Shown here piece after piece: positions 1-8,333 of a DNA stretch of 30,559 nucleotides. The notes below the pieces were generated by a model. The model was not told the DNA's origin. It saw nothing but the letters and a program-made list of their open reading frames with translations, and did no database searches. Made by a program: the position numbers and the translations under genes. The DNA is taken from positions 1 to 30,559 of the forward strand of contig JBKECP010000050.1 of assembly GCA_047974765.1 (NCBI GenBank). The letters are read 5' to 3'. Numbering within the stretch: the stretch's first letter is position 1; each line of letters starts with the position of its first letter. This DNA comes from JBKECP01 sp047974765. Lineage in GTDB: Bacteria > Pseudomonadota > Gammaproteobacteria > Pseudomonadales > Halieaceae.

Positions 1-148
1 CATTAATACATCACGCTGATCGGCTGCAAACTCGCAATACCAATTTGCCGACTGAATACAGCCTGGCTGAGCCTTATATTTTTATAATGTAGAGGTATTC
101 CGGTAATAACACTTTCAATAGAAAAGTGATGATGTAGAGGAAAATAAG

Positions 149-1165
149 ATGCAAACTACAAAAAAACTGAGTCTGCTTTTTATAGTGGCACTAATCAGTA
201 CTCGTATTTGTGCGGCACCTGTTAATGTTGTTGATACTATTACTGTCAACCCGACAACAGTGACCAATTATGATGATGTGACGGTTAATATTAATTGGTC
301 GCGCAGGGGTGTCATTAATATTGGGGACAGCTTTTCAGTGGATCTGCCTTCCCAGATTCAGACTGTGGACAATAGTACAGTTATGTACTCAGCTGGCAAT
401 TTGCCAGTAGGTGTCTGTGATCTTGTTGGTTCAACGATTACCTGTACCTTTTCTGTAGCCAATGCCAATAACGGTATTGTTACTCTTGAACATGAATTTT
501 ATGATCAGACAGTAACAACAACGTCTACGGTGCCAATTGCCTTTGAAGTCAATAGCAGCGCATTTAGTACAGTGGATATGGTTGTATCACCCAGAGGGCG
601 TGATGCTGATGAGTTGTTAATGAAAACAGGGGTGGCATCGACTGGTAGTCTGGAACCCGGCGACACAATTGCCTGGTATGCGCGTGCCAATTGCCGTGGT
701 GATACGATCAACAACTTTGTTTTCTCTGACACCGTTGCTACAGGTCATGAGTTGGATGTCAATGATGTCTGGATTGAAGAGGGCAATTGTAATGGTGTCA
801 ATGGTGATTTTGTGGCAGAACGTGTTATTCCCGTGCCAGGTTCTGCTGTGACAATAACACCCGCATCGACCAGCAACGGAGGTTCAATTTCCCTGAGTCT
901 TGCCAGTACCGATAAAGCCTATGTGATGGTTTATCGGACAACGGTTACTATGGTTGTTGATAACTATACTAATGATGCTTTGGTCAGTGGTGACGGCAGT
1001 ACTATTGAGCAGACCACTCAACGAGTGGCCCGCAGTCATCTGTCGGCAACGGGTAACAGTAGTACCCAGGCGGTACCTGTCTTTCATCCATTGATATTAT
1101 TGATATCAATCGTTTTGATGGCGGCCATGAGTTTGTGTGGCAGGATGCTGTTGACCGACAAATAA
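149..1165 (+). CDS. secreted adhesin-like protein with C-terminal membrane anchor (hypothetical)
   Basis: The 338-residue product starts with a classical signal peptide (basic MQTTKK, hydrophobic core, likely cleavage after ICAA near residue 23). The body is rich in Thr, Val, Ser, Asn and Asp in alternating beta-strand patterns and lacks long helices, as in Ig-like or collagen-binding-type adhesin domains. Two Cys pairs (about 91/100 and 180/214) could form disulfides in the periplasm or outside the cell. Residues about 309-334 form a hydrophobic segment after a VPVFHP motif and before a short basic end, resembling an IPTL-CTERM-like sorting tail or a simple anchor. GAGGAAAA lies just upstream of the ATG, and TATAAT at 83-88 is a possible -10 without a good -35. 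The gene stands alone and looks more AT-rich than dnaX, so it may have been acquired. The family is not recognised and the adhesin idea is inference from composition. Confidence 0.7.
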   Translation: MQTTKKLSLLFIVALISTRICAAPVNVVDTITVNPTTVTNYDDVTVNINWSRRGVINIGDSFSVDLPSQIQTVDNSTVMYSAGNLPVGVCDLVGSTITCTFSVANANNGIVTLEHEFYDQTVTTTSTVPIAFEVNSSAFSTVDMVVSPRGRDADELLMKTGVASTGSLEPGDTIAWYARANCRGDTINNFVFSDTVATGHELDVNDVWIEEGNCNGVNGDFVAERVIPVPGSAVTITPASTSNGGSISLSLASTDKAYVMVYRTTVTMVVDNYTNDALVSGDGSTIEQTTQRVARSHLSATGNSSTQAVPVFHPLILLISIVLMAAMSLCGRMLLTDK

Positions 1166-1247
1166 AGATCTTTGGTCTTGCATGGGCGTGGGTTTTGTTC
1201 CACAATGCGCGCCCTCTGCGTGGTAGTAATACAACGGCAGGTATTAT

Positions 1248-1357
1248 GGTGGCCCGAGCGGTCCCCTCGCAACGATAGGTAGTGAACCCCGCCAGGCCCG
1301 GAAGGGAGCAACGGTAATTATCGACTCGTGTGCCGGGGTGTGGCTGTTCGGGTCGCC
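1248..1357 (+). ncRNA. ffs: signal recognition particle 4.5S RNA (small bacterial type)
   Basis: This RNA binds Ffh and forms the bacterial SRP, which brings ribosomes making membrane proteins to FtsY at the inner membrane. The conserved SRP domain is directly readable: CAGGCCCGGAAGGGAGCA at 1293-1310 holds the GGAAG-type tetraloop region, and CGTGTGCCGGGGTG at 1327-1340 is the matching 3' side. The ends close as a 10-bp helix, 1248-1257 with 1348-1357. Length (about 110 nt) matches the E. coli 4.5S RNA. It lies directly upstream of dnaX, as in Pseudomonas-like genomes. The exact mature ends are not determined, because the E. coli RNA is processed from a precursor. Confidence 0.96.
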
Positions 1358-1361
1358 TCCA

Positions 1362-1390
1362 TTGCGGTTTCCCACTGCAACCTTTCTTTT
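1362..1390 (+). terminator. intrinsic terminator of ffs
   Basis: A 7-bp stem (TTGCGGT at 1362-1368 with ACTGCAA at 1374-1380, one G-T pair, 5-nt loop) is followed by the pyrimidine-rich CCTTTCTTTT. It begins five bases after the closing helix of the SRP RNA, the expected place for its terminator, and separates ffs from dnaX. Confidence 0.6.
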
Positions 1391-1444
1391 CCTGTTTGTG
1401 TTTGCTGGTGTATCCTAGCGCTTTTTCAAGGCACTCTTATACCC

Positions 1445-3247
1445 ATGTCCTATCAGGCCCTGGCGCGCAAGTGGCGACCGAAAAACTTTCGTGAACTGGT
1501 TGGCCAGGAGCATGTGCTGCGAGCGCTGATCAATGCGCTTGATCACGATCGTTTACATCACGCTTATCTCTTTACCGGTACCCGCGGTGTGGGTAAAACC
1601 ACAATTGCACGAATTCTGGCCAAATGCCTGAACTGTGAAGAAGGTGTGAGTTCAGTACCCTGTGGGCAATGCAGCTCCTGCCTGGAAATTGCCGAAGGTC
1701 GCAGTGTCGATTTGCTGGAGGTGGATGCGGCCTCACGCACTAAAGTGGAGGACACCCGCGAGCTGCTTGAAAATGTACAGTACGCACCGACCCGCTCGCG
1801 CTACAAGGTCTACCTCATTGACGAGGTTCACATGCTGTCCAATCACAGCTTCAATGCGCTGTTGAAAACTTTGGAGGAGCCGCCGCCTCACGTTAAATTC
1901 CTGCTGGCCACGACTGATCCGCAAAAATTACCCGCTACAATTTTGTCCCGCTGTCTGCAATTCAATTTAAAGAATATGCCGCCGGATCAGGTGGTTGGCC
2001 ACCTGAAAAATGTGCTTGATCAGGAGTCGATCAGCTACGAGGAGGCTGCATTGGAGTTATTGGGCCGTGCTGCTGCGGGCAGTATGCGCGATGCTCTCAG
2101 TTTGACTGATCAGGCCATTGCCTTTGGCTCTGGCAAGCTGCATGAAGCTGATGTGCGCACTATGCTCGGCACGGTTGATATGAGTTTTATTCACCAGGTA
2201 CTGGAGGCTGTAGTCAGTAGTGACCCGGCCGCTGTGTTGGCGGTGGTGGCTCATATGGCTGAACATGCACCTGATTTTGAGTCTGCGCTGACTGAACTGG
2301 TGTCTTTGCTGCATCGCGTTGCCATTGCGCAAGCTGTCCCTGAGGCCGTTGATACCCGCTGGGGCGATGCTGAACGGGTACTTGCACTGGCAGCGGCCAT
2401 CAGTGCTGAAGATGCCCAGCTTTACTATCAAATGGCCCTCAATGGCCGCCGGGATATTGTCCATGCGGCAGATCCGCGCAGCGGTTTTGAAATGACGCTG
2501 TTGCGTATGCTGGCTTTTCGGCCTGCCGTGGTTTTTGGCGCCAAAGATGAGGTGAAAGAAGGGAGTATCACTGATACTCCGGCGGCCGCCGGGGAGGTCG
2601 GTGCAACACCAAAAAAGTCCTGTAGGCCGTCAAAATCGGCTGCTTTGCCTGCTACAGCTGCTCCGGTGAGTGACCTTTCACCGCCGCCCCCAAAAATTGA
2701 TATTGATGTCTTGATGCCTGAGTACAGTGAGCCAGGAATGGCCGTAGCTGTGAATAATCCGGTGGGCACTGATGAAAGTCAGCTTGAAGCAGCTTGTGCT
2801 GAGCAGATCCAGCCTGAAACAACCGTTGGTAAAACTGACGCGACTATCTCTCTGGCTGAACTGACAACGGATAACTGGCACCTTTTGTTGGCTCAGCTTG
2901 GTCTGGTGGGTATCGTGCATAATATTGCCACTAACAGTGAGTTAGTAGAGGTGGCAGCCGGACATCTGCACTTTGTTCTGGATGAGAACAATGCCTCTTT
3001 GTTTAATTCAGGGCACGCAGACAAACTGTGCTCTGCCTTGCAAAATTACTTTAATGCCTCACTGACACTGACATTAACGCCGGGTGTCGTCAGAGGGGAA
3101 ACCCCGGCCTGCCGGGCTTTGCGTCTGGCGGATGAGCGTCAGCAACAGGCGGTAGCTGCGATTGAGAATGACCCGGTATTGCAACAATTGATTGAGCGTT
3201 TTGACGGCAAACTGGATCGCAATTCAATAGCACCACTGAAATCGTAA
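1445..3247 (+). CDS. dnaX: DNA polymerase III subunits tau and gamma
   Basis: The product is the clamp-loader ATPase of the replisome, 600 aa as tau. Visible features: N-terminus MSYQALARKWRP; Walker A GTRGVGKT at 45-52; zinc-binding Cys 64, 73, 76 and 79, the same numbers as in E. coli; Walker B LIDEVH around 125-129; sensor/arginine motif SRC at 168-170. A Pro/Ala-rich linker precedes the C-terminal region that in tau contacts DnaB and the polymerase core. The reading frame is open upstream to 1328, but that part overlaps the SRP RNA and its terminator, so ATG 1445, which begins the conserved MSYQ, is the start. An internal -1 frameshift site (see 2591-2640) predicts a 393-aa gamma subunit. 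It leads a dense operon-like run with ybaB and recR, a conserved arrangement. Confidence 0.97.
   Translation: MSYQALARKWRPKNFRELVGQEHVLRALINALDHDRLHHAYLFTGTRGVGKTTIARILAKCLNCEEGVSSVPCGQCSSCLEIAEGRSVDLLEVDAASRTKVEDTRELLENVQYAPTRSRYKVYLIDEVHMLSNHSFNALLKTLEEPPPHVKFLLATTDPQKLPATILSRCLQFNLKNMPPDQVVGHLKNVLDQESISYEEAALELLGRAAAGSMRDALSLTDQAIAFGSGKLHEADVRTMLGTVDMSFIHQVLEAVVSSDPAAVLAVVAHMAEHAPDFESALTELVSLLHRVAIAQAVPEAVDTRWGDAERVLALAAAISAEDAQLYYQMALNGRRDIVHAADPRSGFEMTLLRMLAFRPAVVFGAKDEVKEGSITDTPAAAGEVGATPKKSCRPSKSAALPATAAPVSDLSPPPPKIDIDVLMPEYSEPGMAVAVNNPVGTDESQLEAACAEQIQPETTVGKTDATISLAELTTDNWHLLLAQLGLVGIVHNIATNSELVEVAAGHLHFVLDENNASLFNSGHADKLCSALQNYFNASLTLTLTPGVVRGETPACRALRLADERQQQAVAAIENDPVLQQLIERFDGKLDRNSIAPLKS
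2591..2640 (+). promoter_or_regulatory. programmed -1 ribosomal frameshift signal in dnaX (makes gamma)
   Basis: The slippery heptamer A AAA AAG lies at 2611-2617 in the correct register: 2611 is the third base of codon 389, followed by AAA and AAG. After slipping back one base the ribosome reads GTC CTG and then TAG at 2623-2625, giving a protein of 391 + 2 residues that ends after the ATPase and collar region. An internal Shine-Dalgarno-like GGGGAGG at 2591-2597 lies 13 nt before the heptamer. A small stem-loop (GGCCG at 2625-2629 with CGGCT at 2637-2641) starts 7 nt after it. This is the same three-part layout as the proven E. coli dnaX signal. The stem is short, so efficiency cannot be judged. 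Confidence 0.85.
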
Positions 3248-3280
3248 ATCGTGAGTAACGACTATGCATGAGGAAGGATG

Positions 3281-3604
3281 ATGAAAGGTGACTTGTCACA
3301 ACTGATGGAACAGGCCCGGAAGATGCAGGCTGACCTGCAAAAGAAGCAGGAAGAACTGGCCAATGCCGAAGTGACAGGCGAGGCAGCTGCCGGTCTGGTT
3401 AAAGTGGTGATGACCGGCCGCCATGATGTCCGCCGGGTTATTATTGATGACAGTGTATTGAATGAAGACAAGGAAGTGCTGGAAGATCTGCTGGCTGCTG
3501 CTGTGAATGATGCAGTGCGTAAGGTTGAAACCCACAGTGCCAGTACCCTGTCGGGTCTGGCGGCCGGGGTGAATCTGCCCGATGGCTTCAAGATGCCTTT
3601 TTGA
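3281..3604 (+). CDS. ybaB: YbaB/EbfC family nucleoid-associated protein
   Basis: This small dimeric DNA-binding protein (107 aa) belongs to the YbaB/EbfC family, which coats the nucleoid and is nearly always encoded between dnaX and recR. The helical N-terminus (LSQLMEQARKMQADLQKKQEELA) and the central V-x-G-x-A-A-G-LVKV strand are typical. The protein ends in the usual GLNLPDGFKMPF-like tail, here G-V-N-L-P-D-G-F-K-M-P-F. Two tandem ATGs exist at 3278 and 3281. AGGAAGG occupies 3271-3277, so the first would touch its own ribosome-binding site, and the second has normal spacing and is preferred. Confidence 0.95.
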   Translation: MKGDLSQLMEQARKMQADLQKKQEELANAEVTGEAAAGLVKVVMTGRHDVRRVIIDDSVLNEDKEVLEDLLAAAVNDAVRKVETHSASTLSGLAAGVNLPDGFKMPF

Positions 3605-3606
3605 CA

Positions 3607-4212
3607 ATGAAATTCAGCCCCGCCCTGAGCGAACTGATTGACGCTCTGCGTTGCCTGCCCGGTGTCGGTCCCAAATCAGCCCAGCGTATGAGTCTGCATC
3701 TGCTGGAGCGGGATCGGGCCGGAGCATCGGCTCTGGCCAGAGCGCTGCAAGCAGCGGTTGACAAAATTGACCACTGTCAGCGCTGCCGCAACTTTACTGA
3801 ATTGGACGTCTGCGAAATTTGTTCTGACATCCGGCGCGATCACAGTCAGATTTGTGTACTTGAAACACCGGCCGATGTGCTTGCTGTTGAACAAAGTGGC
3901 AGCTATCGCGGTCTTTACTTTGTACTAATGGGACACCTGTCTCCGATTGACGGTATTGGCCCGGCCGATCTGGGGCTGGACCGTTTTCAGGCGCGGGTGA
4001 TTGAAGACGGTGTGAGCGAGGTAATTCTGGCCACCAATCCGACAGTAGAGGGAGAGGCAACGGCATTCTATTTGACGGAAGCATTACAGGGGCAGGGTGT
4101 GCGGTTGTCGCGGATTGCCCACGGTGTTCCGTTGGGGGGTGAGCTGGAGTATGTCGATGGTTCGACTCTCGCACATGCTTTTAGTGGTCGGCGGGCGGTG
4201 GATGCGCAATGA
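3607..4212 (+). CDS. recR: recombination protein RecR
   Basis: RecR works with RecF and RecO to load RecA onto single-stranded gaps. The 201-aa length from ATG 3607 equals E. coli RecR. Features: helix-hairpin-helix LPGVGPKSAQRM at 17-28; zinc-finger Cys 57, 60, 69 and 72; a Toprim domain from about residue 82 (CVLETPAD, then GHLSPIDGIGP and ATNPTVEGEATA); and a C-terminal HGVPLGGELEYVDG motif. An in-frame TTG at 3601 overlaps the ybaB stop codon, but ATG 3607 matches family length. The start lies two bases after the ybaB stop and the end overlaps rnd by four bases, which implies translational coupling. Confidence 0.97.
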   Translation: MKFSPALSELIDALRCLPGVGPKSAQRMSLHLLERDRAGASALARALQAAVDKIDHCQRCRNFTELDVCEICSDIRRDHSQICVLETPADVLAVEQSGSYRGLYFVLMGHLSPIDGIGPADLGLDRFQARVIEDGVSEVILATNPTVEGEATAFYLTEALQGQGVRLSRIAHGVPLGGELEYVDGSTLAHAFSGRRAVDAQ

Positions 4213-5411
4213 TTATGGCTTTGAATGTCTCGCACTGGGAGTTGATTGACAATGACAGGCGCCTGCAAGAGGTGCTCACCCACTATGCCGATGCAACGGC
4301 AGTTGCCGTTGATACTGAGTTTATGCGCCGCAAAACCTTTTATCCCGAAGTGGCGCTGTTACAACTGTGTTTTGGCAAAGCGGGGGCTGATGATCAGACG
4401 GTTGACAATAAGGCCTGGCTGATTGACCCGTTGGTCATTGAAGATCTGCAACCATTGCGTGAGTTGATGCAGCGCACGGCTACGGTCAAGGTATTGCATT
4501 CTCCCAGTGAAGACCTGGAAGTATTCAACCGCTGGCTTGGGGTTTTGCCTGAGCCTCTGTTTGACAGCCAGCGGGCGGTGGCTATGCTCGGTGGTGATTT
4601 TGGCCTGGGTTATCGTGCGCTGGTGCAACAATACTGTCAGATTGACCTGCCTAAAGGGGAGACCTGTTCTGACTGGCTACAACGGCCACTGAGCCAGTCC
4701 CAGTGTGAGTACGCTGCTCTTGATGTGACCTACCTGCTCCAGATATATACCCGTTTGCACACTGAATGTGAGCGGCGCGGACGACTTGATTGGGTGCTCG
4801 CCGATGGCGAGGATGCACTTTCGCAGGCACGCGAGCCCGTTTGCAATACGCATTGGCGGGTAAAAAGTGCCTGGAAGTTAAAGCCGCGCCAACTGGCTGT
4901 ATTGGCTGCATTATGTGACTGGCGGGAGCTGGCTGCCCGTCAGCAGAACCGGCCACGCAATTGGGTGATTGAGGATGTCTGTTGTTTGCAAATTGCCCGG
5001 AAGATGCCCGCAGACCGCCGTCAGTTGAGTATTCATACAAAGCTGCCGCCCTCAATACTGCGGCGTCACGCCGATGACTTTCTGGCTATAGTAGAGCAGC
5101 AGACTCGGCGCCCGGATGCTGAATTACCGGTTGCCTTGCCCGCGCCACTGTCGGCTGTTGAGCGCAATCATTTAAAACTGTTGAAACAGCGTATTGGTGA
5201 CATTGCCCATACACTGGAAATAGCGCCTGAGATATTGCTGTCGCGCCGGGATTGTGAGGCGCTGATACGAGAGGCACATAAGCAAAGTCAAAATAAACTG
5301 CTGCCAGATGAACAGCTACCGCGTAGCTGGCAGGGTTGGCGAAAAGCAGTGGTGCTTGATCCGCTGCGCGATTACCTGCGGTTGGAACTGTTGCCATCGG
5401 AAAAAATATGA
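4209..5411 (+). CDS. rnd: ribonuclease D
   Basis: RNase D is a 3'-5' exoribonuclease that trims tRNA precursors and other small RNAs in the cytoplasm. The 400-aa protein has the DEDD-type catalytic set: D35 and E37 in AVDTEF, D102 in HSPSEDLEVF, and Y168 with D172 in CEYAALDVTYLL. Two HRDC-like helical regions follow (about 215-290 and 305-375), which is the full RNase D architecture. ATG 4209 overlaps the recR stop as ATGA, and a second ATG at 4215 is equally in frame. The gene is coupled to ycgL by another ATGA overlap. Confidence 0.95.
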   Translation: MIMALNVSHWELIDNDRRLQEVLTHYADATAVAVDTEFMRRKTFYPEVALLQLCFGKAGADDQTVDNKAWLIDPLVIEDLQPLRELMQRTATVKVLHSPSEDLEVFNRWLGVLPEPLFDSQRAVAMLGGDFGLGYRALVQQYCQIDLPKGETCSDWLQRPLSQSQCEYAALDVTYLLQIYTRLHTECERRGRLDWVLADGEDALSQAREPVCNTHWRVKSAWKLKPRQLAVLAALCDWRELAARQQNRPRNWVIEDVCCLQIARKMPADRRQLSIHTKLPPSILRRHADDFLAIVEQQTRRPDAELPVALPAPLSAVERNHLKLLKQRIGDIAHTLEIAPEILLSRRDCEALIREAHKQSQNKLLPDEQLPRSWQGWRKAVVLDPLRDYLRLELLPSEKI

Positions 5412-5680
5412 AGAGGCTCTGTCAAATTTTTAAAAGTCCCAGACGGGAAGAAATGTATCTCTATGTTGACAAGGCCAAGGGGTTGGATGAAGTGCCCGCT
5501 GCCTTGTTGGCCAGTTTTGGTGAGCCCGGTCTGGTGATGACCATTGTGCTTGATTCCGGGCGTAAACTGGCACGCGCCGATGTGACTGAAGTATTGGCCA
5601 GAATTGACGGTGAAGGCTTTTATTTGCAAATGCCGCCAACACCGGCTGAGCTGTTGGCCAGAGAGCGTGCCGATGGCTGA
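5408..5680 (+). CDS. ycgL: YcgL domain protein
   Basis: This 90-aa protein belongs to the YcgL family of small gammaproteobacterial proteins. Family features visible here are the N-terminal IFKSPRREEMYLYV strand, a central LASFGEPGLVMTIVL segment, and the end GEGFYLQMPPTPAELL. No enzymatic function is established. Its place between rnd and ycgN is conserved; in Pseudomonas the same trio occurs, hinting at a role linked to RNA turnover, which is inference only. GGA lies about six bases before the ATG, which overlaps the rnd stop. Confidence 0.93.
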   Translation: MKRLCQIFKSPRREEMYLYVDKAKGLDEVPAALLASFGEPGLVMTIVLDSGRKLARADVTEVLARIDGEGFYLQMPPTPAELLARERADG

Positions 5681-6131
5681 GCAGGCTTGTGAGGGTACGT
5701 CCTGGTGGAATCGTCTGCCATTGACGGCCTTAAATGCCAGGCAATGGGAAGCGCTGTGTGATGGCTGTGGCAGATGTTGCCTGCATAAGCTGCTGGATGA
5801 GGCAACGGGAGAGGTTTATTACACCGGGATCCATTGCCGCTTTCTGGATGAATACACATGCCGCTGCAGTAACTATGAGCAGCGTTCGGTACAGATGCCG
5901 GACTGTATTCATCTGACCCGGCAAAATACAGCTGATCTGGACTGGTTGCCTGGTAGTTGTGCCTATCGCTTACGTTCACACGGCGAAGCGCTGCCATACT
6001 GGCATCCTCTGGAGACCGGTGATCCGGACAGTGTTCATCGGGAGGGGATATCTATCCGTGGTCGTGCTGTCTCAGATGAATATGTACACCCTGAAAGCTA
6101 TGATGAGCACATTATCAGTTGGGTTGAGTAG
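5673..6131 (+). CDS. ycgN: YcgN family cysteine-cluster protein (UPF0260)
   Basis: This 152-aa protein matches UPF0260/YcgN in length and in its cysteine pattern: CDGCGRCC at 29-36, then C55, C63, C65 and C78. The pattern suggests a bound zinc or iron-sulfur centre, but the family function is unknown. The C-terminal half carries conserved-looking WLPGSCAYRL, LPYWHPLETGD and SIRGR motifs. The frame is open further upstream into ycgL. ATG 5673 gives the family length and an 8-base overlap with ycgL, consistent with coupled translation as the last gene of the rnd group. Confidence 0.93.
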   Translation: MAEQACEGTSWWNRLPLTALNARQWEALCDGCGRCCLHKLLDEATGEVYYTGIHCRFLDEYTCRCSNYEQRSVQMPDCIHLTRQNTADLDWLPGSCAYRLRSHGEALPYWHPLETGDPDSVHREGISIRGRAVSDEYVHPESYDEHIISWVE

Positions 6132-6202
6132 ACCGCTTTATTTTTAACCCGGTAAATATTTATACCGATTTAATAGCAGAACAAACAAGGGAGTGCCTGA
6201 CG

Positions 6203-6598
6203 GTGCTGAATGAAGAGTCCTACCAGATGGCCATGATTGCGTATATAGCATCAGCAGTACTGGCTTTACTATTGACTGCATGGTGGCTGCGCAAGAGCTG
6301 GCGTCCTGCATGGATTGGTTTTGTTGTACTGGTTGGCGGAGCATTGTTGTTGACGCCAGCCTATCCCGAAGCCGGTATCAACACTATGGCTCCAGCTTTG
6401 GTTGTAGCGGCTTTTCAGTGGGTTACGATTGATCAATCGGCGGCAGAACACGCTTTGCGACCGTTGGCCTACATGGTGGGTGGTGCTGCTGTTTTGTCTT
6501 TGCTGCTTGGTTTGACCATTTTGCGTTATCGCAGCAAAGTCCACGCCAAAGCCAGACCCAAACCCAAACCCAGGCCCGGTGTTAAAACAACAGCCTGA
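6203..6598 (+). CDS. small three-pass membrane protein, unknown function
   Basis: The 131-aa product has three hydrophobic segments (about residues 9-29, 36-53 and 88-108) and a basic, proline-rich cytoplasmic-type tail with repeated KP (RPKPKPRPGVK). The likely start is GTG 6203, with AAGGGAG at 6187-6193 nine bases before it; a later ATG at 6227 would cut into the first membrane helix. The stop codon is immediately followed by the ATG of the next gene, so the two are probably co-translated. I recall similar small membrane proteins near ycgN in Pseudomonas-like genomes but cannot name a family. It may be a membrane partner of the vWA protein, which is inference. Confidence 0.75.
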   Translation: MLNEESYQMAMIAYIASAVLALLLTAWWLRKSWRPAWIGFVVLVGGALLLTPAYPEAGINTMAPALVVAAFQWVTIDQSAAEHALRPLAYMVGGAAVLSLLLGLTILRYRSKVHAKARPKPKPRPGVKTTA

Positions 6599-8125
6599 AT
6601 GATTTTGGATGGTATTAACTGCCTGATGAATCTGTTATCGAGATATTTTCCCCTTTTGTTTTTGTTGGCTTGTTTTTATATGCCAACCCTGCCACTTATG
6701 GCCGATATTGTTCAGCGGGCACCGCAACCGGATTTACGCCTGCTGATTGATATTTCCGGTAGTATGAAGGAATCAGATCCTGACAATCTGCGCGGGCCTG
6801 CACTGGAGTTGATTGTGCGTCTGCTGCCTGACGGTGCCAAAGCTGGTGTGTGGGCCTTTGGTCAGGATGTGAAAGTGCTGGTACCTCACGGTATTGTCGA
6901 TGAAGTCTGGCGGCAGCAGGCTCAACAGGCTGTTGCACATATAGATAATTCGGGGCAGCGAACCAATATTCCGGCTGTGCTGGCGGCGGCCACCTATGAT
7001 TTCGGCAGTCTGGATCCAGCCTACCGGACCAGCATAGTACTGCTGACAGATGGCAAGGTGGATGTCTCTGCCTCACCCATTGCCAATATCAGTGCGGCCA
7101 AAAAGCTGCTGGAAGATACGGCTCCCAATCTGGCGGCAACGGGAATTCCCATACATACCATCGCCTTGTCTGACCATGCTGACTGGGCTTTTTTACGCAG
7201 TCTGGCAGAGGTTTCTACCGGGCTTGCTGACAAGGCTGAGACCGCCGGTGATCTGACAGAAATTTTTGTTCAATCGCTGGAGATGGTGGCGCCAGCGGCA
7301 CGTGTTCCCCTGGCAGGTGGCAGTTTCAGTATTGACGATAGTGTTGAATCCTTTACTGCACTGGTATTTTTTACCGATACACCTGCCGATCTTGGTCTGG
7401 TTGCGCCTGATGGTGAATCTTTCTCGGCTGCTGAAGCAAAAGATAACGCAGAGTGGTTTGTTACCGGGCGCTTCGCACTGGTTTCTGTTAAAAACCCTGT
7501 ACCGGGAAGCTGGCAACTGGAAGCGCCGACAGATGCACGTATACGGGTAACGGTGATTGCCGATTTACAGCTGGAAGCAGACCCCCTGCCCAGTAGTATG
7601 CCTGCTGACAGAGCCGGGGAAATTGGCATTCGCCTGCGCAGCGGCGATGAATTGTTAACGGATGTGCAGCTGCTGGAATTATTGCATATCAGCCTTGATA
7701 TCACTGGCCCGGATGGCACGACCAAAACCATTGACGTGAGTGCTGATTACCCGGTACCACCGACAGGCGAATACCGGGTCAGTATTCCCGCCTTTGAACA
7801 GGCCGGGCGTTATCAACTGCTTGCCCGTGTGCAGGGGAAAACCCTTATGCGGGAGCTGCCGATGTATGTGGATGTTGTTGCCAGCCCTGAGCGCAATACC
7901 ATCAATACACGACCAGAGGATGTTCCTGAAACCAGCCTGATACTGCCTGTGCTGACACTGTTTGGTGTGCTGGCGCTGGTGGCGTTTGTGGCCTGGCTGG
8001 AATCCCGTCGTCGTCGCCGCCGTAAACTGGCAATCTGGCAGCGTCGTTTTGAGACCAGCCGCGACGATGAAGAAACTGTTGTGGCGACTATCAGGGCTGA
8101 TAGTGATGATCATCAACGCAACTGA
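6599..8125 (+). CDS. membrane-anchored von Willebrand factor A domain protein
   Basis: The 508-aa protein begins with a signal peptide or anchor (hydrophobic LLSRYFPLLFLLACFYM). A vWA domain follows from about residue 45 to 230, with an intact metal-ion site: D51-I-S-G-S55, T122 in QRTNIPA, and LLTDGK with D151. Residues about 240-435 look like beta-rich extracytoplasmic domains. A transmembrane helix follows at about 443-466 and then a strongly basic stop (ESRRRRRRK), leaving a short acidic cytoplasmic tail. Most of the protein therefore faces the periplasm. A second start, ATG 6626, is possible. Such proteins serve as adhesion or assembly scaffolds for protein partners; no partner is proven here. 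It is a different lineage from the CoxE-like vWA protein at 11305-12480. Confidence 0.85.
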   Translation: MILDGINCLMNLLSRYFPLLFLLACFYMPTLPLMADIVQRAPQPDLRLLIDISGSMKESDPDNLRGPALELIVRLLPDGAKAGVWAFGQDVKVLVPHGIVDEVWRQQAQQAVAHIDNSGQRTNIPAVLAAATYDFGSLDPAYRTSIVLLTDGKVDVSASPIANISAAKKLLEDTAPNLAATGIPIHTIALSDHADWAFLRSLAEVSTGLADKAETAGDLTEIFVQSLEMVAPAARVPLAGGSFSIDDSVESFTALVFFTDTPADLGLVAPDGESFSAAEAKDNAEWFVTGRFALVSVKNPVPGSWQLEAPTDARIRVTVIADLQLEADPLPSSMPADRAGEIGIRLRSGDELLTDVQLLELLHISLDITGPDGTTKTIDVSADYPVPPTGEYRVSIPAFEQAGRYQLLARVQGKTLMRELPMYVDVVASPERNTINTRPEDVPETSLILPVLTLFGVLALVAFVAWLESRRRRRRKLAIWQRRFETSRDDEETVVATIRADSDDHQRN

Positions 8126-8333
8126 CAGGCGTACCATTGGCTTGATAGCGGTGATGTTGTGTTCTGAGCCATAAAAGCCGTGATCACTATAAAAAATGAG
8201 TATAGATAAAATCTGTCTGTCCGGCCGAATACTAACTACTTTTCTGATATAGCTATTGATTTCTGCCCTGGTTTTTTGCCTGTAGGGTCAGGTCGGTAGC
8301 ATGCTGGAACAATAAATTTCAGGGTGTCAGTTT

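Noticed and set aside
505..1311. Minus-strand open frames across the adhesin-like gene
   Set aside because: They have no family resemblance, no ribosome-binding sites, and lie opposite a well-supported plus-strand gene.
1328..1444. N-terminal extension of dnaX
   Set aside because: It overlaps the SRP RNA and its terminator, and the conserved DnaX N-terminus begins at ATG 1445.
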